The notes beneath the pieces are model-generated. The model worked only from the letters and a program-made list of their open reading frames with translations, did no database searches and was not told the DNA's origin. 64,000 nucleotides of DNA, taken from NCBI RefSeq assembly GCF_006540305.1, contig NZ_BJOR01000001.1, positions 6,820,001 through 6,884,000 of the forward strand. The letters are read 5' to 3'. The position numbers were made by a program, and so were the translations under genes. Position 1 is the stretch's first letter. Every line of letters starts with the position of its first letter. The stretch comes from Streptomyces sp. 6-11-2. GTDB taxonomy: Bacteria; Actinomycetota; Actinomycetes; Streptomycetales; Streptomycetaceae. Of the stretch, positions 61,976 through 64,000 are shown in pieces.

Positions 61976-62902
61976 ATGACCAACTCCGAGATCGAGATCA
62001 CCGCGGACCTGATCCACGACCTGCTGCAGGAGCAGCATCCGGACCTGGCGGGGCTGGCCATCCGCGAGGTAGCGGGCGGATGGGACAACCGGCAGTGGCG
62101 CCTCGGGGACGAGTTGGCGGTGCGTATGCCGCGTACGGAACGTGCCCCGGATCTCCAGCGCAAGGAGTGCCGATGGCTGCCCGTCCTGGCCCCGCGCCTG
62201 CCACTCCCGGTCCCGAACCCGGTGAGGATCGGTGAACCGTCCGCACGTTTCCCGAAGCCCTGGACCATCATGACGTGGGTTCCCGGCGAGCCACTGGACC
62301 ACGCCTCGATCAGCCGCGGCGACCACGCGGCCGACACCCTGGCGGGCTTCCTCAGGGCGCTCCATGTGGAGGCTCCCGCCGAGGCGCCGACCAGTTCGGA
62401 CCGCGGCGCTCACCCCAAGAAGTGCACGGACGGCTTCGACTACTTCATGCAAGCCGTCGCACCCGGCGGCGTTGCCGACGTCGTCCGGGCCGTCTGGGAT
62501 GATGCCGTCGCGGCCCCCGAGTGGGAGGGCCCGCCGGTATGGGTGCACGGTGACCTTCATCCCGCAAACGTCGTCGTCGCGGATGGGACGCTCTCGGGTG
62601 TGATCGACTTCGGTGACATGTTCGCCGGCGATCCGGCCTGGGACCTCGCGGCCGCATGGGTGATCCTTCCAGCGGGTGCCGCCTCACGGTTCTTCGACGT
62701 GTACGCGCATGCGGACGAGGCGACGGTCCGGCGCGCCCGCGGGCTGGCTGCTCTGAAAAGCCTGTTCCTCATGCTTATGGGCCAGAACGGAGATCAGGGC
62801 CTTCCTGGCGGCAAGCCGACATGGGGACCCGCAGGCCGGGCAGCGCTCGACCGTGTTCTGAGGGAGCGTTTGGATCTTGCTCCTCCGTTTCATTTGGGCT
62901 AG
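61976..62902 (+). CDS. Aminoglycoside phosphotransferase family kinase
   Basis: 308 residues. The kinase core is VWVHGDLHPANVVVADGTL, then GVIDFGDMFAGDPAWDLA. All three key residues (HGD Asp, Asn, IDFGD Asp) are present. The N lobe begins ITADLIHDLLQEQHPDLAGL with a glycine loop REVAGGWDNRQWRL. It probably phosphorylates an antibiotic or related small molecule; the family is broad. It is the better-preserved of the two APH-like genes here. Confidence 0.88.
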   Translation: MTNSEIEITADLIHDLLQEQHPDLAGLAIREVAGGWDNRQWRLGDELAVRMPRTERAPDLQRKECRWLPVLAPRLPLPVPNPVRIGEPSARFPKPWTIMTWVPGEPLDHASISRGDHAADTLAGFLRALHVEAPAEAPTSSDRGAHPKKCTDGFDYFMQAVAPGGVADVVRAVWDDAVAAPEWEGPPVWVHGDLHPANVVVADGTLSGVIDFGDMFAGDPAWDLAAAWVILPAGAASRFFDVYAHADEATVRRARGLAALKSLFLMLMGQNGDQGLPGGKPTWGPAGRAALDRVLRERLDLAPPFHLG

Positions 62903-63146
62903 GTGTCACGCCAGTTGAAGCTGGTCGGCGACCGCGCTGTTCGGGGCCCTCCGCACCGGGGTGAAGGACGAGCCGGCCAAGACCGGGCACATCGTGTCGT
63001 GAAGAACAATCCGCCGGACCTGATCGACGTCCGTCCAGCCAAGGCGACCGTACGGCGAAAGTCCCGCCAGGGGAACCCTCCGAGGGTGAAATAGGTCGTA
63101 CACAGAGCGTTTGGTTGAGTCCCCGCAGATCCCATGGTCACAGCTA
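62903..63146. other. Intergenic region, part of a 470-bp gap
   Basis: No gene seen. Two similar short motifs occur: CCCTCCG...GGGGTGAAGGACGAG near 62947 and CCCTCCGAGGGTGAAATAGG near 63076. They could be parts of RNA hairpins. I cannot match them to a riboswitch. Confidence 0.35.
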
Positions 63147-63175
63147 TTGACTCTTGCTGTCGGCCTGGCTTAGCT
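63147..63175 (+). promoter_or_regulatory. Candidate promoter of substrate-binding protein gene
   Basis: TTGACT (63147-63152) and TTAGCT (63170-63175) are separated by 17 bp. They would start transcription about 190 nt before the substrate-binding protein gene, leaving a long leader. Confidence 0.45.
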
Positions 63176-63372
63176 AAAGATAGTTCGCATACGACCTATG
63201 TGCTCGGGCTTCGATCCGCCCCTTCCACCGAGAGGGACGTGTCGTCTCACGTTGCGGAAGCTCGGGCATTCGAACCCGGCGCCGCGTCACCACAGTTGGG
63301 CCCGGCACCGTCCGCGGCGAAGTCCGGATCCGCGGGCCCAGATTCCTCGCGCAGACCCTCTGAGAGGCCACC

Positions 63373-64000
63373 ATGAAGAGCCGTCAACGAGCATTCGCGG
63401 CGACAGCCACGGTCCTGGCCATGGCCGGACTCGCCGCCTGCGGTTCGGGCGGCGCCGCCGACGCGGGCGCCCAGAACACCAAGACCCTCACGGTGGGAAC
63501 CATCCCGATCGGACCCCAGGTGCCGCTTCTGATCGCGGAGAAGCACGGCTTCTTCAAGGAGCAGGGGCTCACCGTGAAGCCGCAGACCTCCACCGCTTTC
63601 GACGCCACCCTGGCCGGCGTCCTCAACGGCCAGTACGACATCGGCTTCGGCGCCGCTCCGCCGCTGCTCAGCGCCCTCTCCAAGGCGGCACCGGTGAAGG
63701 TCGTGGCCCAGACCGCCTCGATCGAAACGCCTCAGGGGCCGGGCAAGAGCGGCGCGGACGTGGACGTCATCGACCCGTCCATCAAACGGCCCCGAGACCT
63801 TGAGGGCAAGACGCTGGCCGTGACCTCGCTCAACGACCTCGGCGCCGTCGGACTGCGCGCCGCGGTCATGAAGGACGGCGGGGACCCGAAGTCCCTCAAG
63901 CTCGTGGAGATGCCCGGGGCCCAGCAGTTGGGCGCCCTGCTGTCGGGACGCGTGGCGTCGGCCAACTTCAACGAGCCGAACGCCGCGGTCGCCCGCGCGA
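63373..64000 (+). CDS. ABC substrate-binding lipoprotein (NitT/TauT/SsuA type), 3' end off window
   Basis: 209 residues to the window edge with no stop. The ATG at 63373 has GAGAGG 5 nt upstream. The signal peptide ends in lipobox LAAC (VLAMAGLAACGSGG). The binding domain has TLTVGTIPIGPQVPLLIAEK, GFFKEQGLTVKPQTS and NGQYDIGFGAAPPLL, the pattern of nitrate/taurine/aliphatic-sulfonate binding proteins. Permease and ATPase genes would be expected beyond the edge. Ligand not determined. Confidence 0.9.
   Translation, partial: MKSRQRAFAATATVLAMAGLAACGSGGAADAGAQNTKTLTVGTIPIGPQVPLLIAEKHGFFKEQGLTVKPQTSTAFDATLAGVLNGQYDIGFGAAPPLLSALSKAAPVKVVAQTASIETPQGPGKSGADVDVIDPSIKRPRDLEGKTLAVTSLNDLGAVGLRAAVMKDGGDPKSLKLVEMPGAQQLGALLSGRVASANFNEPNAAVARA

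Noticed and set aside
63056..63100. SAM-type riboswitch
   Set aside because: AACCCTCC and GGGTGAA resemble the 3' part of SAM-IV riboswitches, but the 5' part and pseudoknot partner could not be found.
63262..63285. tRNA T-arm-like sequence on the minus strand (GGGTTCGAATGCCC)
   Set aside because: The rest of a tRNA cloverleaf is missing on both sides.

Overview
The window is a GC-rich stretch of actinomycete chromosome, almost certainly Streptomyces. Codons end in G or C, GTG starts are common, and many secreted proteins, regulators and SpoIIE-type phosphatases are present. I cannot name the species. I see no complete rRNA, tRNA, CRISPR array or prophage.

Region 1 (1-34.9 kb) looks like ordinary streptomycete chromosome with few mobile scars. 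It opens with the 5' end of a carrier-domain/NRPS-terminal-domain membrane protein running off the left edge. Then come an aquaglyceroporin, a lamin-tail secreted protein, a zinc alcohol dehydrogenase, a thioesterase, a GNAT, a divergent Gfo/Idh/MocA dehydrogenase and LacI regulator with a visible operator, and a membrane SpoIIE phosphatase. A fluoride-resistance operon (crcB-DUF190-crcB, overlapping frames) is followed by uppP, a glutaminase, a D,D-carboxypeptidase, a short second Rho factor and a PGRP amidase. A CE7 esterase, a MarR regulator and a PrmC-like methyltransferase behind a likely leader-peptide attenuator come next. A PAS/GAF/SpoIIE protein, a FadH-type flavoenzyme with a 46-bp perfect palindrome at its promoter, a PadR regulator, two surface proteins, a GH75 chitosanase and the dhaKLM operon complete the region. 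Three intergenic minisatellites of similar GC-rich composition sit at 9.2, 23.2 and 30.4 kb.

Region 2 (35-64 kb) is accessory in character. It mixes small metabolic or resistance-type genes (DHFR-like, GNAT, two aminoglycoside-phosphotransferase-like kinases, an ABC exporter with TetR, SDR, MDR and FAD oxidoreductases, a MecA_N-type PBP) with debris. The debris includes an NRPS A-domain fragment, IS5 and IS982 scars, one intact IS5 transposase, an alcohol dehydrogenase pseudogene, a SpoIIE remnant, a 196-bp MITE and an integrase remnant. A SUKH gene followed by two small orphan genes resembles an immunity-gene cluster. The window ends inside a NitT/TauT-type substrate-binding lipoprotein.

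Several divergent pairs (LacI/dehydrogenase, TetR/SDR, TetR/ABC exporter) carry palindromes or repeats over their promoters. Two genes (the FadH-like enzyme and the 61-kb tetR) have -10 elements placed so that the transcript would begin at the start codon. The best candidates for new biology are the attenuator before the methyltransferase, the FadH/PadR palindrome, the MITE whose CTAG target is a stop codon, the minisatellite family and the orphan immunity-like cluster.
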